Source: Myxococcota bacterium (GTDB lineage Bacteria > Myxococcota_A > Polyangia > Fen-1088). Taken from it: a stretch of DNA of 39,977 nucleotides. The notes beneath the pieces are model-generated. The model had not been told where the DNA came from, did no database searches, and saw only the letters and a program-made list of their open reading frames with translations. The translations under genes were made by a program, and so were the position numbers. Positions 15,389-22,644 of this stretch are shown here, piece by piece. The stretch's first letter is position 1; each line of letters starts with the position of its first letter. Location of the stretch: the NCBI GenBank assembly GCA_025934105.1, contig JAICYS010000019.1, positions 1 through 39,977 of the forward strand, given 5' to 3'.

Positions 15389-17014
15389 ATGAAGATCGTT
15401 TGTGACTCGTGCGGGACCAAGTACTCGATCGCCGACGAAAAGGTCCGCGGCAAGGTCTTCAAGATCCGTTGCAAGAAGTGCAGCCACATCATCGTGGTGC
15501 GCGGTGGTGAATCGGCCCCGGAGGCGGCGGCGCCGGCGGCGGAGGGGGGCTGGCACGTCGTGGTCGACGGCGAGCAGGTGGGACCGCTCACCGACGCCGA
15601 CGTGCGGACGAAGATCGAGCGCGGCGAGATCAAAGCCGACACCTACACCTGGAAGGAAGGCTTCGCCGACTGGGTGAAGCTGTCCGCCGTCCCCGAATTC
15701 GCCGGCCTGGTGGCCGGTGACGAGGTGGCGGCCGCGGCGGCGGCCGGCGGCGGCGAGCTCTTCTCGGGCGCGGTGGCGACCGGGACGAACGGCGCCGATC
15801 GGTCGCACCGGCAGTCGGGGTCCAGCCCGTCGCTGTTCGGCGGCGGCGGCGACGTGTTCGCTTCACCGGCCGCGGCGCCGGCGCGGGGCGGCGACCTGTT
15901 CGGGTCGTCGGCGCCTTCGGCCGAAGAGTCGCGCTGGCCCTCGTCGGGCGTTCCCGCGGCCGGACATGACGGCGGCCGGGTCGAGAACCTGACCGGACAG
16001 CGGCACGAGAACTCGGTCCTGTTCTCGCTGTCGAACTTGCAGTCGCTGGCCATGCCCAGCGCGGCGCCCAAGCCGGTGGTCGGCACCAACGCCACGCCGG
16101 AGGGCTCGGGCCTGATCGACATCCGGGCGATGGCGGCCAGCACCCTCGGCACCGCCGAGCGGGTCAATTCTGGCCCGGCCGGCGGCCCGCCGCCCGACGA
16201 CCTGCCGGCCTTCGGGTCCTTCTCGCCGGCCGCGCCGGTGCTGCTGCCGCTGCCGTCCAGCAGCGGTCCGCCCAAGTGGCTGTACGCCGCCGGCGCGCTG
16301 ATGCTGCTGGCGCTGGCCGGGATCGGCTTCATGGCCTGGAAGGTCCTGGCCGCCAAGCCGCCGGTTTTGGTCGAGACGGTGCAGTCGGTCCCGGCGGCGG
16401 CGCCGCCTCCCGCCGCCGCCTCCAAGGCAGCCCCGGCCGAGCCGGCCAAGCCGAGCACCATCGCCGACGACAAACTGCCGCCGCGCGAGGGGAGCGCCGA
16501 GGCCGGCGCCAAGTCGGAGCGTTCCGAGCATCACCGCGGCCGGCACGAGCACGAGGCCGGCAAGGAATCGAGCAGGGAGTCCAAGCGGGCTGAAAAGGGC
16601 GGGGGTGGTTCGGCGTCGGCCGTGGCCGCCGCGCCGGCCGAGAAGAAGCCCGTCAAGGGCTCGCTGGACGACCTGCTCGACGGCGCGGTCCGCAGCCGCG
16701 GCGGTGGCAAGCGCGTCGCCGACGACGACAGCAAGGCGACCGCCGCGCCGGCCGGACCGCTGTCCAAAGGCTCGGTCGTCGCGGGCATGAACTCCGTCAA
16801 GCCCAAGGTCCAGGCCTGCTACAACCAGTACAAGCAGGGCGGCATGGCGATGGTGAACGTCGTCATCGGCAGGAGCGGCAAGGTCAGCTCGGCCACCGTG
16901 ACCGGCAAGTTCGCCGGGACGCCGACCGGCACCTGCGTCGAGAAGGCGGTCAAGTCGGCCAACTTCCCGCCGTCGGAGGGCCTGACCACGCCGTACCCGT
17001 TCCAGCTGCGGTAG
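15389..17014 (+). CDS. AgmX/GltJ-like zinc-ribbon, GYF and TonB-like membrane protein
   Basis: The 541-residue protein has, in order: an MJ0042-type zinc ribbon (Cys5, Cys8, Cys28, Cys31); a GYF_2 domain (about residues 52-106, WHVVVDGEQVGPLTDADV to TYTWKEGFADWVKL); a disordered linker with the motif ENSVLFSL at 207-214; one membrane helix (about 297-318, LYAAGALMLLALAGIGFMAW); a Pro/Ala- and Lys/Glu-rich stretch; KGSLDDLLDGAV; and a C-terminal AgmX/PglI TonB-like domain (about 459-541, MNSVKPKVQACYNQY to YPFQLR). This architecture is known from Myxococcus gliding protein GltJ/AgmX, where the zinc ribbon and GYF domains face the cytoplasm. No other gliding gene is adjacent, so the role here is open. 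TTG 15386 is a possible alternative start. Confidence 0.88.
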   Translation: MKIVCDSCGTKYSIADEKVRGKVFKIRCKKCSHIIVVRGGESAPEAAAPAAEGGWHVVVDGEQVGPLTDADVRTKIERGEIKADTYTWKEGFADWVKLSAVPEFAGLVAGDEVAAAAAAGGGELFSGAVATGTNGADRSHRQSGSSPSLFGGGGDVFASPAAAPARGGDLFGSSAPSAEESRWPSSGVPAAGHDGGRVENLTGQRHENSVLFSLSNLQSLAMPSAAPKPVVGTNATPEGSGLIDIRAMAASTLGTAERVNSGPAGGPPPDDLPAFGSFSPAAPVLLPLPSSSGPPKWLYAAGALMLLALAGIGFMAWKVLAAKPPVLVETVQSVPAAAPPPAAASKAAPAEPAKPSTIADDKLPPREGSAEAGAKSERSEHHRGRHEHEAGKESSRESKRAEKGGGGSASAVAAAPAEKKPVKGSLDDLLDGAVRSRGGGKRVADDDSKATAAPAGPLSKGSVVAGMNSVKPKVQACYNQYKQGGMAMVNVVIGRSGKVSSATVTGKFAGTPTGTCVEKAVKSANFPPSEGLTTPYPFQLR

Positions 17015-17123
17015 GCCTCCGACGATCTCGGCGCCGACGTTCGAGCTGGCCCGCCTGTCCGCCGCGCTGGACGGGCTGGGGCTGAACGTCCTTCTGCCGC
17101 TCGACGCGCCAGCCTTCGATCGG

Positions 17124-17732
17124 GTGGCGGCCCCGCTGCGCCTGTCGTCCTTGCTGGCCGGCGCGGCCGGCGCGCTGGTGGCCGGCGCCGGCGGCCGCGG
17201 GTTCTTCGATCGGTTCGTCGCGGCGGGGGAAGCGCGCGACGGCCGACCCGACCCGCTGGATCGCTACACCGCGCGCGCCGTCGCCGAGGCGGTCGCCGGT
17301 GCGCTGGCCGGTGGCGCGGCGCGGTTCGCGATCGCCCATCCCTTCGACCGGGATCCGGTCATTCCGTTCCAGCGGCTCGGGCGCGCCGCCGGCCTGGGCG
17401 GGCCGGGTCCGCTGGCGCTGCAGATCCACCCGGTCTTCGGCCCCTGGTGGGCGTACCGGGTGTTGATCGTCCTCGATCGCCCGCTGCCGGCGGCCGCCGC
17501 TCCCGGCGACGGCTGCGCGGGGTGCGCGGCCCCCTGCGTGGCGGCTTGCCCGGGGCGGGCCGTCGCGCGGACCGGGTTCGAGGTCGGCGCCTGTCACGCC
17601 CACCGGCGAGCCGACGCCGCCTGCCGGCTGTCCTGCCCGGCCCGGCTGGCCTGCATCCGCGGCCCCGAGCATCGCTACTCCGACGAGCAGCTGGCGTTCC
17701 ACATGCGCGCGTCGCTGCCGCGGCCGGCTTGA
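17124..17732 (+). CDS. Ferredoxin-like protein with Cys-rich C-terminus, start uncertain
   Basis: The C-terminal half carries DGCAGCAAPCVAACPG, then single cysteines in VGACHAH, AACRLSC and RLACIRG, ending HRYSDEQLAFHM. This layout resembles the Fe-S part of QueG/epoxyqueuosine-reductase-like and other ferredoxin-like proteins, but the protein is short (202 residues) and lacks a full cobalamin domain. GTG at 17124 is the first canonical start. The frame is, however, open and protein-like back to 16986 (for example LSAALDGLGLNVLLPL at about 17049-17096), with no ATG, GTG or TTG available, so the real N-terminus may lie upstream of the annotated start. It follows the AgmX-like gene closely and precedes the small biotinyl gene. 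Substrate unknown. Confidence 0.68.
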   Translation: MAAPLRLSSLLAGAAGALVAGAGGRGFFDRFVAAGEARDGRPDPLDRYTARAVAEAVAGALAGGAARFAIAHPFDRDPVIPFQRLGRAAGLGGPGPLALQIHPVFGPWWAYRVLIVLDRPLPAAAAPGDGCAGCAAPCVAACPGRAVARTGFEVGACHAHRRADAACRLSCPARLACIRGPEHRYSDEQLAFHMRASLPRPA

Positions 17733-17765
17733 CGGCGGAGGCCGACGTTCCTACGCTGCGGCGCC

Positions 17766-17984
17766 ATGGCGATCAGCGTGAACGCGCACATCACCGGCAC
17801 CGTCTGGAAGATCACCGTCCAGCTCGGCGATTCGGTCAGCGAAGGGCAGACCGTCGCGATTTTGGAGTCGATGAAGATGGAGATGCCCGTCGAGTCGCCG
17901 GGCGCCGGGAAGGTGAGCGCCATCCTCGCCAAGGAGGGGCAGCCCATCGAGGAGGGCGCCCCCATCCTCGAGCTCACGCCCTGA
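17766..17984 (+). CDS. Stand-alone biotinyl/lipoyl carrier domain protein (72 aa)
   Basis: The whole protein is a single biotinyl domain: ITVQLGDSVSEGQTVAILES, then the biotinylation motif ESMKMEM with the target lysine at about residue 39, then PVESPGAGKVSAILAKEGQ. The Met-Lys-Met context marks biotin rather than lipoate. Such free-standing carriers serve biotin-dependent carboxylases made of separate subunits. No carboxylase or biotin ligase is adjacent, so the partner enzyme must be elsewhere. Confidence 0.9.
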   Translation: MAISVNAHITGTVWKITVQLGDSVSEGQTVAILESMKMEMPVESPGAGKVSAILAKEGQPIEEGAPILELTP

Positions 17985-18053
17985 CGGGCGCCGGGGATGC
18001 GCGGCCGCGGTCCGGCCAGACGGGGCTACGGTCCGGGCGGCCTTCCGTCTTTT

Positions 18054-18069
18054 GAGGCTTTTAAGCCTC
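18054..18069. terminator. Inverted repeat between convergent genes, possible terminator
   Basis: A perfect 7-bp stem GAGGCTT/AAGCCTC with a TT loop sits between the biotinyl gene and the flippase gene and overlaps the flippase stop codon (18061-18063). It lacks a clear T-tract on either strand, so terminator function is only possible. Confidence 0.33.
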
Positions 18070-19110
18070 TTCGGCTTCGGCGGCGCGGCTGGATCCGCGC
18101 ACCGCTTCCGACAGCGACACGTGCGCGCCCGAGCGCGACAGGGCCGGCAGCGACGCCAGGCCGGCGGCGATGTACCACAGCGTCTGGATGCCGTGCAGGA
18201 CGATGGCGTAGGCCATGCCGCTCGAGTTCACGACGGTGGCCGGCAGGTAGGCCATCAGCCCCAGCTTGATCGCGGCGTGGAATTGACCGACCAGCCCGGG
18301 CGAATTGGGCAGGGTCAGGACCACGCCCGTGAAGGCCATGATCACGAAGGCCGCGCCCAGCGAGATCGGCAGATGCATCTGCCGGGCGAGGATCCACATC
18401 CCGAGGCCGTTCGACGCCCAGTACACCACCGACTGGGCCAAGAAGATCGAGAAATTCCGGCGGTCGGCCAGGGCGCGGAACCCCGAGATCAGCGATCGCA
18501 GCTTGTCCCCGGCCTGCTCGGCCCGCGCCGGCGCCAGCCAGGTCAGCAGCGTCAACCGCAGCGTCACCGCGATGGTCCGGTCCGTCCAGATCTGCGCCAG
18601 CACCAGGAACACGGTCAGCGTCAGGAAGCCGAACAGCGACAGCCAGGCGGCGGCGCGCAGCTCGCGCGTGAACAGATCGCCCGCCGACGCCAGGTAGGCG
18701 CCGAAGAACAGGATCGAGATCAGCAGCCCGTCGACGATGCGCTCGACCGCCACGGCGCCGACCATCGTGCTCATCCGGACGTGCCGCTCGCGCGCGACCA
18801 GATAGGGCCGGACGAACTCGCCCAGTCGCACCGGCAGCGCCAGGATGGCCATGAACCCGGCCGACGAGATCGGCAAGAGGCGCTTGAATGGCAGGGAGGT
18901 GCCGAGCGCGCGCAGCAAATACTCCCAGCGCAGCGTGCGGAACAGGTGCGTGATGATCAGCGTCCCCAGGTAAAGGAGGACGGCCCGCGGCCCCAGCGAT
19001 CCGAGCGCGTGCAGCACGGCATGGCCGTCCATCCCGTGGACGGCGTAGACCACGCACACGCCGCACACGATCAGCGACAGCACCCCTTGAATGATCAGCT
19101 TACGGCTCAT
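18061..19110 (-). CDS. Flippase-like integral membrane protein (UPF0104/LPG_synthase_TM family)
   Basis: The 349-residue protein is a polytopic membrane protein with about eight hydrophobic helices, for example LIIQGVLSLIVCGVCVVYAV near the N-terminus and LGTLIITHLF. The family signatures are visible: FRTLRWEYLLRALG, then LPVRLGEFVRPYLVARE, VERIVDG, and FTGVVLTLPNSPGLVGQFH. Members of this superfamily include the membrane part of lysyl-phosphatidylglycerol synthase and AglD-like proteins linked to lipid or polyprenyl-sugar handling. The substrate cannot be read from sequence. It follows the PHP phosphatase by 13 bases in the same direction, suggesting an envelope-polysaccharide operon. Confidence 0.85.
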   Translation of the reverse strand: MSRKLIIQGVLSLIVCGVCVVYAVHGMDGHAVLHALGSLGPRAVLLYLGTLIITHLFRTLRWEYLLRALGTSLPFKRLLPISSAGFMAILALPVRLGEFVRPYLVARERHVRMSTMVGAVAVERIVDGLLISILFFGAYLASAGDLFTRELRAAAWLSLFGFLTLTVFLVLAQIWTDRTIAVTLRLTLLTWLAPARAEQAGDKLRSLISGFRALADRRNFSIFLAQSVVYWASNGLGMWILARQMHLPISLGAAFVIMAFTGVVLTLPNSPGLVGQFHAAIKLGLMAYLPATVVNSSGMAYAIVLHGIQTLWYIAAGLASLPALSRSGAHVSLSEAVRGSSRAAEAEEA

Positions 19111-19123
19111 CGCGCGTCGTTTC

Positions 19124-19858
19124 TCAGGCTTCTCCCGCCTCGGGCAGGTCGCCGGACAGCAGGCGGCGCGGGTTTTGGTCTAGCAGGCGATCGAGCGCCG
19201 CCGGTCCGCGCTGCTTGCGAATCCAGGCCATGCCCGCGGCGACGGAGGTCTGGTCGGCCGGGCGGTGGATGTCCGACGCCGCCGCCGTGGCCAGGCCCTC
19301 CAGCACCAGCCGCCGCGCCGTCTTCATCTCGGCCTTGCCGTGCGCGCCGTCGAGCGCGCCGAGGTCGACCATCAGCGCCGCGTGGCGGCCGAGCTTCTCC
19401 GCCAGGGAAATGTCGCGCTGGATGGCCGCGTACCGTTCGGGGTGCGCCATCACCGGCAGCATCCCGCCGACGCGCAGGTCGAACAGTTCGTTCTCGAGGT
19501 TGGGCGGCATCAGCTGGTTGGGAATCTCGAAGAGAAAGGCCGGCCCCCCGCCGTACGAGGGGACGGTTCGGTCGCGCAGCCGTTGCAGCAGGACCGCATC
19601 CCAAAAGTTCTCGGCGCCCAGGCCGAGCTTGGCGGTCAGGTCCACCTCGACCGCCTGAGCCTGCGCCGCCTCGAACGCCCGGTCGATGGCCGCGCGCTCG
19701 GGCATGAACATGCCGGCGCGCTGGTGCGGCGTGGCGAACAGCTCGGAAAATCCGAGCGCCGCGATGGCGCGCAGCATCTGCAGCGACATCGCGGGATCGG
19801 TGGCGCCGTCGTCGAGGGCAGGGAGGTAGTGGGCGTGGAGGTCGACGTAATGAGGCAT
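19124..19858 (-). CDS. CpsB/YwqE-like PHP-domain phosphatase
   Basis: The 244-residue protein matches the PHP-type metal-dependent tyrosine phosphatases that act on polysaccharide co-polymerase kinases. Motifs seen are DLHAHYLPALDDGATD (metal ligands), FSELFATPHQR, PVMAHPERYAAI and AAASDIHRPAD. The start at 19858 gives MPHYVDLHAHYLP directly; the frame is open further upstream but that part is Arg-rich and implausible. It lies immediately upstream of the flippase-like gene in the same operon, which supports a role in surface polysaccharide control. No tyrosine kinase is in the window, so the natural substrate is unproven; histidinol-phosphatase-like activity is the main alternative. Confidence 0.85.
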   Translation of the reverse strand: MPHYVDLHAHYLPALDDGATDPAMSLQMLRAIAALGFSELFATPHQRAGMFMPERAAIDRAFEAAQAQAVEVDLTAKLGLGAENFWDAVLLQRLRDRTVPSYGGGPAFLFEIPNQLMPPNLENELFDLRVGGMLPVMAHPERYAAIQRDISLAEKLGRHAALMVDLGALDGAHGKAEMKTARRLVLEGLATAAASDIHRPADQTSVAAGMAWIRKQRGPAALDRLLDQNPRRLLSGDLPEAGEA

Positions 19859-19979
19859 CTCACCGGGCGCCGGCGCGCGCGGCGGCGCCACCTTACCGCG
19901 CGCCGGCCGTCGCGCAAAGCGCGCAGCGCTCGCGCGCCTGCGGCCGACTCCCGAACGCCAGTCGGCGGGCTGGATTCGG

Positions 19980-20008
19980 TTGCATGTGAATTTTCCAACA
20001 CTTACAAT
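19980..20008 (+). promoter_or_regulatory. Strong sigma70-type promoter candidate for the gene at 20074
   Basis: TTGCAT (19980-19985) and TACAAT (20003-20008) are spaced by 17 bases, close to ideal. The intervening and following sequence is A/T-rich, unlike its surroundings. It gives a leader of about 60 bases, with AAAAGGAG before the ATG. Confidence 0.68.
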
Positions 20009-20073
20009 CAGGGCTCGTCGATATCGTGAATTTCTGCTGATTTTCGACGAAGTTCCAAAAGGAGCGCAAGGCA

Positions 20074-20583
20074 ATGAGCGAGAAAGTGGTGGTCCCGAGG
20101 TTCGAGATTCCGTCGGAGACCACGCACCCGGTCATCAAGATCGTGGCCGTGATCGGCGTGGCGCTGCTGGGCACCACGGCGATCCTGGGCATCGCCATCA
20201 TGCACCGGCGGTCCGAGCAGGCCGCCGCCGTCGCCCAGCGCGACGCCATCATCGCGGCCCATGTGGCCGAACAGAAGGCGGCTGAAGAGAAGGTCAAGGC
20301 CGAAGCGGCCGCCGCGCTCGCCGCCAAGGCGGCGGCCAAAAAGGCCGAAGACGCCAAGGTCGCCGCCGCCAAGGCGGCTGCCGCCGCCGAGAAGGTGAAG
20401 CTGGCGGAGGCCGACAAGCCGAGCGGCAAGCATCACCATCACCACGGCAAGGCCCTCGCCAAGGGCAAGGGCAAGGGCGCGGGCACCGCGGTGGCCAGCA
20501 AGGCGGGGGACGACAAGAAGACGGGCCCGAAGTCGACCCGCGACAACGCCGCGATCGACAAGCTGCTGGCTTCGTTCAAGTGA
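20074..20583 (+). CDS. Single-pass membrane protein with Ala/Lys coiled coil and His/Lys-rich tail
   Basis: No family is recognised. The 169-residue protein has a short N-terminus, one membrane helix (about residues 22-42, IVAVIGVALLGTTAILGIAI), then a long Ala/Lys/Glu helix of TolA-like composition (about 45-115), a KHHHHHGK cluster near residue 122, a basic stretch KGKGKGAG, and the end NAAIDKLLASFK. The last segment loosely recalls the SLDDLLDGAV element of the AgmX-like protein at 15389. Promoter and ribosome-binding site are both strong. The neighbour at 20655 is also a membrane coiled-coil protein, and the two may form one complex. Low-complexity composition means similarity to TolA may be only compositional. 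Confidence 0.8.
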   Translation: MSEKVVVPRFEIPSETTHPVIKIVAVIGVALLGTTAILGIAIMHRRSEQAAAVAQRDAIIAAHVAEQKAAEEKVKAEAAAALAAKAAAKKAEDAKVAAAKAAAAAEKVKLAEADKPSGKHHHHHGKALAKGKGKGAGTAVASKAGDDKKTGPKSTRDNAAIDKLLASFK

Positions 20584-20589
20584 TGCGCG

Positions 20590-20612
20590 GCCCCCGGCGA
20601 TGGGTGCCGGGG
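20590..20612 (+). terminator. GC-rich hairpin between the two coiled-coil genes
   Basis: CCCCGGC (20592-20598) pairs perfectly with GCCGGGG (20606-20612) across a seven-base loop and is followed by TCGTTT. The T-tract is poor, so this may be a weak terminator or an mRNA-stabilising stem rather than a full stop. Confidence 0.35.
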
Positions 20613-20654
20613 TCGTTTGAGTTGCTGAACAAATCGTGTTAGCAGGGGAGAGCC

Positions 20655-21404
20655 ATGTCCGATCGGCGTGAGAATTCCGTTCTGTTTTCGCTGAAGGAGC
20701 TGCGTCGGATCGAAGACGACCGGCAGCGCCGCGAACAGGACGAGCTGGCGGCGCGACGCGAGGCCGAGCGCGCGGCCAAGGAGGCCGCCGAGCTGGCGGC
20801 CCGCGAGGAAGAAGAGCGGCGCCGGCGCGAAGAGGAAGAGCGGATCCGCCGGGTGGAAGAAGAGAAGAGCGCGCGGCTGCGCGAAGAGCAGCTGCGCCTT
20901 GAAGAGGCCGAGCGGCGCGCCCGCGTCGAGGCCGACATGAAGATCCAGCAAGAGCGCATGCGGCTGGAGGTGCAGGCCCGCGCCAAGAACTCGCCGGTCA
21001 AGGCGGTGGTGGGCGCGTCGCTGATCATCATCGCGATCGCCGGCGGGCTGGGCTACAAGATGTACCAGCAGCACCAGGCCGAGATGGCCGCCAAGAGCGC
21101 GCAGCTGGCGCTGGTCGAGCAGCAGAAGGCGCAGCTGGCCGCGGCCGCCATCAAGGCCGAGGCCGAGTACAAGAGCCAGATCGACGCCATCAAGAAAGAG
21201 ATGGACGACAAGCTGGCCCACGCCACCAGCGACGCCGAGCGCGCGCGCATCCGCGAGGAGGCGACCCGTGCGGCGGTGGCGGCGCGCAGCAAGCGCAACG
21301 CCACCTCCGGCAAGAACAGCAACAGCGAGTCCTCGAGCTCCGCCAACAAGATCCGCGCCCCCGGCAAGCACGAGATCAGCGACAACCCGCTCGAAGGTCT
21401 GTAA
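20655..21404 (+). CDS. Coiled-coil single-pass membrane protein with N-terminal ENSVLFSL motif
   Basis: No family is recognised. The 249-residue protein starts MSDRRENSVLFSLKELRRIE; the motif ENSVLFSL (residues 6-13) also occurs in the AgmX/GltJ-like protein. A charged Glu/Arg coiled coil follows (about 18-110), then one membrane helix (about 118-135, VVGASLIIIAIAGGLGYKMY), a second Ala/Lys/Glu coiled coil (about 140-220) and a Ser/Asn-rich tail ending EISDNPLEGL. By charge distribution the first coil is cytoplasmic and the second periplasmic. It has its own ribosome-binding site (AGGGGAG). pyrE begins 11 bases after its stop. A scaffold role is inferred from shape and motif only. Confidence 0.82.
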   Translation: MSDRRENSVLFSLKELRRIEDDRQRREQDELAARREAERAAKEAAELAAREEEERRRREEEERIRRVEEEKSARLREEQLRLEEAERRARVEADMKIQQERMRLEVQARAKNSPVKAVVGASLIIIAIAGGLGYKMYQQHQAEMAAKSAQLALVEQQKAQLAAAAIKAEAEYKSQIDAIKKEMDDKLAHATSDAERARIREEATRAAVAARSKRNATSGKNSNSESSSSANKIRAPGKHEISDNPLEGL

Positions 21405-21415
21405 GACTCGCGCGC

Positions 21416-21988
21416 ATGGACATCGGAGCGGAGCTGTTCGAGGAGAATCGGCAGCGGCTGTTGACCCTGTTGCGCCGCCTCTCCTACGAGCAGCGCGAGG
21501 TCACGCTGGCCTCGGGCCAGAAGAGCAACTTCTACATCGACTGCAAGCAGACGGTGCTGACGGCCGAGGGGCACTTCCTGGTCGCCAGCCTGTTCACCCG
21601 GATCCTGACCACGCGAGCGCCCGAGGTCGAGGCCATCGGCGGCGTCACCATGGGCGCCGACCCGCTGGCTTCGGCGGTCTCCACCCTCAGCTACGTGGCC
21701 GGGCGGCCGCTGCCCGCGTTCTACGTGCGCAAGGAAGCCAAGGGGCACGGCACGGCGGCCTGGATCGAAGGAACCAAGTCGCTGCGCCCGGGGATGCCGG
21801 TGGCGATCCTGGAGGACGTGGTCACGACCGGCGGTTCGGCGCTGAAGGCCATCGCCCGCGTGCGCGAGCACGGCCTCAAGGTGGCGATCATCCTGGGCCT
21901 GGTCGACCGCGAAGAGGGCGGCCGCGAGACGCTGGAGAAAGAAGCTCCGCTGGTCACGCTGTTCCGCCGCCGCGACTTCGTGGCATGA
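21416..21988 (+). CDS. pyrE: Orotate phosphoribosyltransferase
   Basis: PyrE converts orotate and PRPP to orotidine 5'-phosphate in pyrimidine synthesis. The 190-residue length is typical. Signatures are LASGQKSNFYIDCKQTVL near the N-terminus, the loop FYVRKEAKGHGTAAWIEG with catalytic Lys/His, and the PRPP-binding motif VAILEDVVTTGGSALKA. It follows the coiled-coil gene by 11 bases and its stop overlaps the next start as ATGA, so it is probably cotranscribed with both neighbours. Confidence 0.95.
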   Translation: MDIGAELFEENRQRLLTLLRRLSYEQREVTLASGQKSNFYIDCKQTVLTAEGHFLVASLFTRILTTRAPEVEAIGGVTMGADPLASAVSTLSYVAGRPLPAFYVRKEAKGHGTAAWIEGTKSLRPGMPVAILEDVVTTGGSALKAIARVREHGLKVAIILGLVDREEGGRETLEKEAPLVTLFRRRDFVA

Positions 21989-22617
21989 CGGCCGCTCGCC
22001 ATTCGCGGCGGCTGCTGGCGCTGGGGCTGCTGCTCATGGGCGGGTGCGCGCTGCACAAGCAGGTGCGCGTCGACTTCTCGGACACTCCGCGCGATTACCT
22101 GCCGCGCGATTACGAGGGCGTCTACCACCGTTGGACGCGGCACGATTACGCCGAGCAGGGCGTCGACAAGTCGCTGGAGGTCTGGGCGACCTACAAGAGC
22201 TGGGACTTTCGTGAGGCGTACATCGCGCTCTACGCGTCGATCTACAGTCTGTCCGACGCCGACCGGGACAAGCTGCGCGCCTCGCAGCACGACGCTTATC
22301 GCGAGAGCTACGAGTTCCACATCACCGCCCAGAGCGCGCGCTGGGAGTGGAACGACCTCGAAAAGGCGAGCAGCCCCTGGCGGGTCACGTTGCTGGACGC
22401 GCTCGGCCACGAGCTGCCGGCCGAGCGGGTACGCGTCGAGAAGCTCCCCGACGCCTACGAGCGCCAGTTCTTTCCGGCCAAGACGCCGTTCACCAAGACC
22501 TACAGCATCCGTTTCCGCGTGCCCAGCGACAGCGACTTCGTGGGCGTCCGTTCCGGCTCGATCACGCTGCGGTTCGAGAGCCCGATCGGCCGCATCGAAA
22601 TGCACTGGGCGAGCTGA
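21985..22617 (+). CDS. Lipoprotein of unknown function
   Basis: The start overlaps the pyrE stop (ATGA, 21985-21988). The N-terminus is a lipoprotein signal with the lipobox in LLLMGGC (Cys21). The mature 190 residues are rich in aromatic and charged residues (for example YEGVYHRWTRHDYAEQG and SWDFREAYIALYASIYSLSD) and end in a beta-like part (FTKTYSIRFRVPSDSDFVGV, SITLRFESPIGRIEMHW). No known domain is recognised. A beta-sandwich fold is a guess from the alternating hydrophobic pattern. It converges on the DUF4388 gene; a 6-bp stem GCGGCG/CGCCGC at 22618-22634 lies between them. Confidence 0.78.
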   Translation: MTAARHSRRLLALGLLLMGGCALHKQVRVDFSDTPRDYLPRDYEGVYHRWTRHDYAEQGVDKSLEVWATYKSWDFREAYIALYASIYSLSDADRDKLRASQHDAYRESYEFHITAQSARWEWNDLEKASSPWRVTLLDALGHELPAERVRVEKLPDAYERQFFPAKTPFTKTYSIRFRVPSDSDFVGVRSGSITLRFESPIGRIEMHWAS

Positions 22618-22644
22618 GCGGCGACATCCGCCGCCCGGGCGCCG

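Noticed and set aside
20452-20470. Engineered His-tag in the 169-aa protein
   Set aside because: Five natural histidines within a Lys/Gly-rich tail with ordinary codon use; no vector sequence around it.
22618-22634. Stem GCGGCG/CGCCGC as a terminator between convergent genes
   Set aside because: Short stem without a T-tract on either strand.
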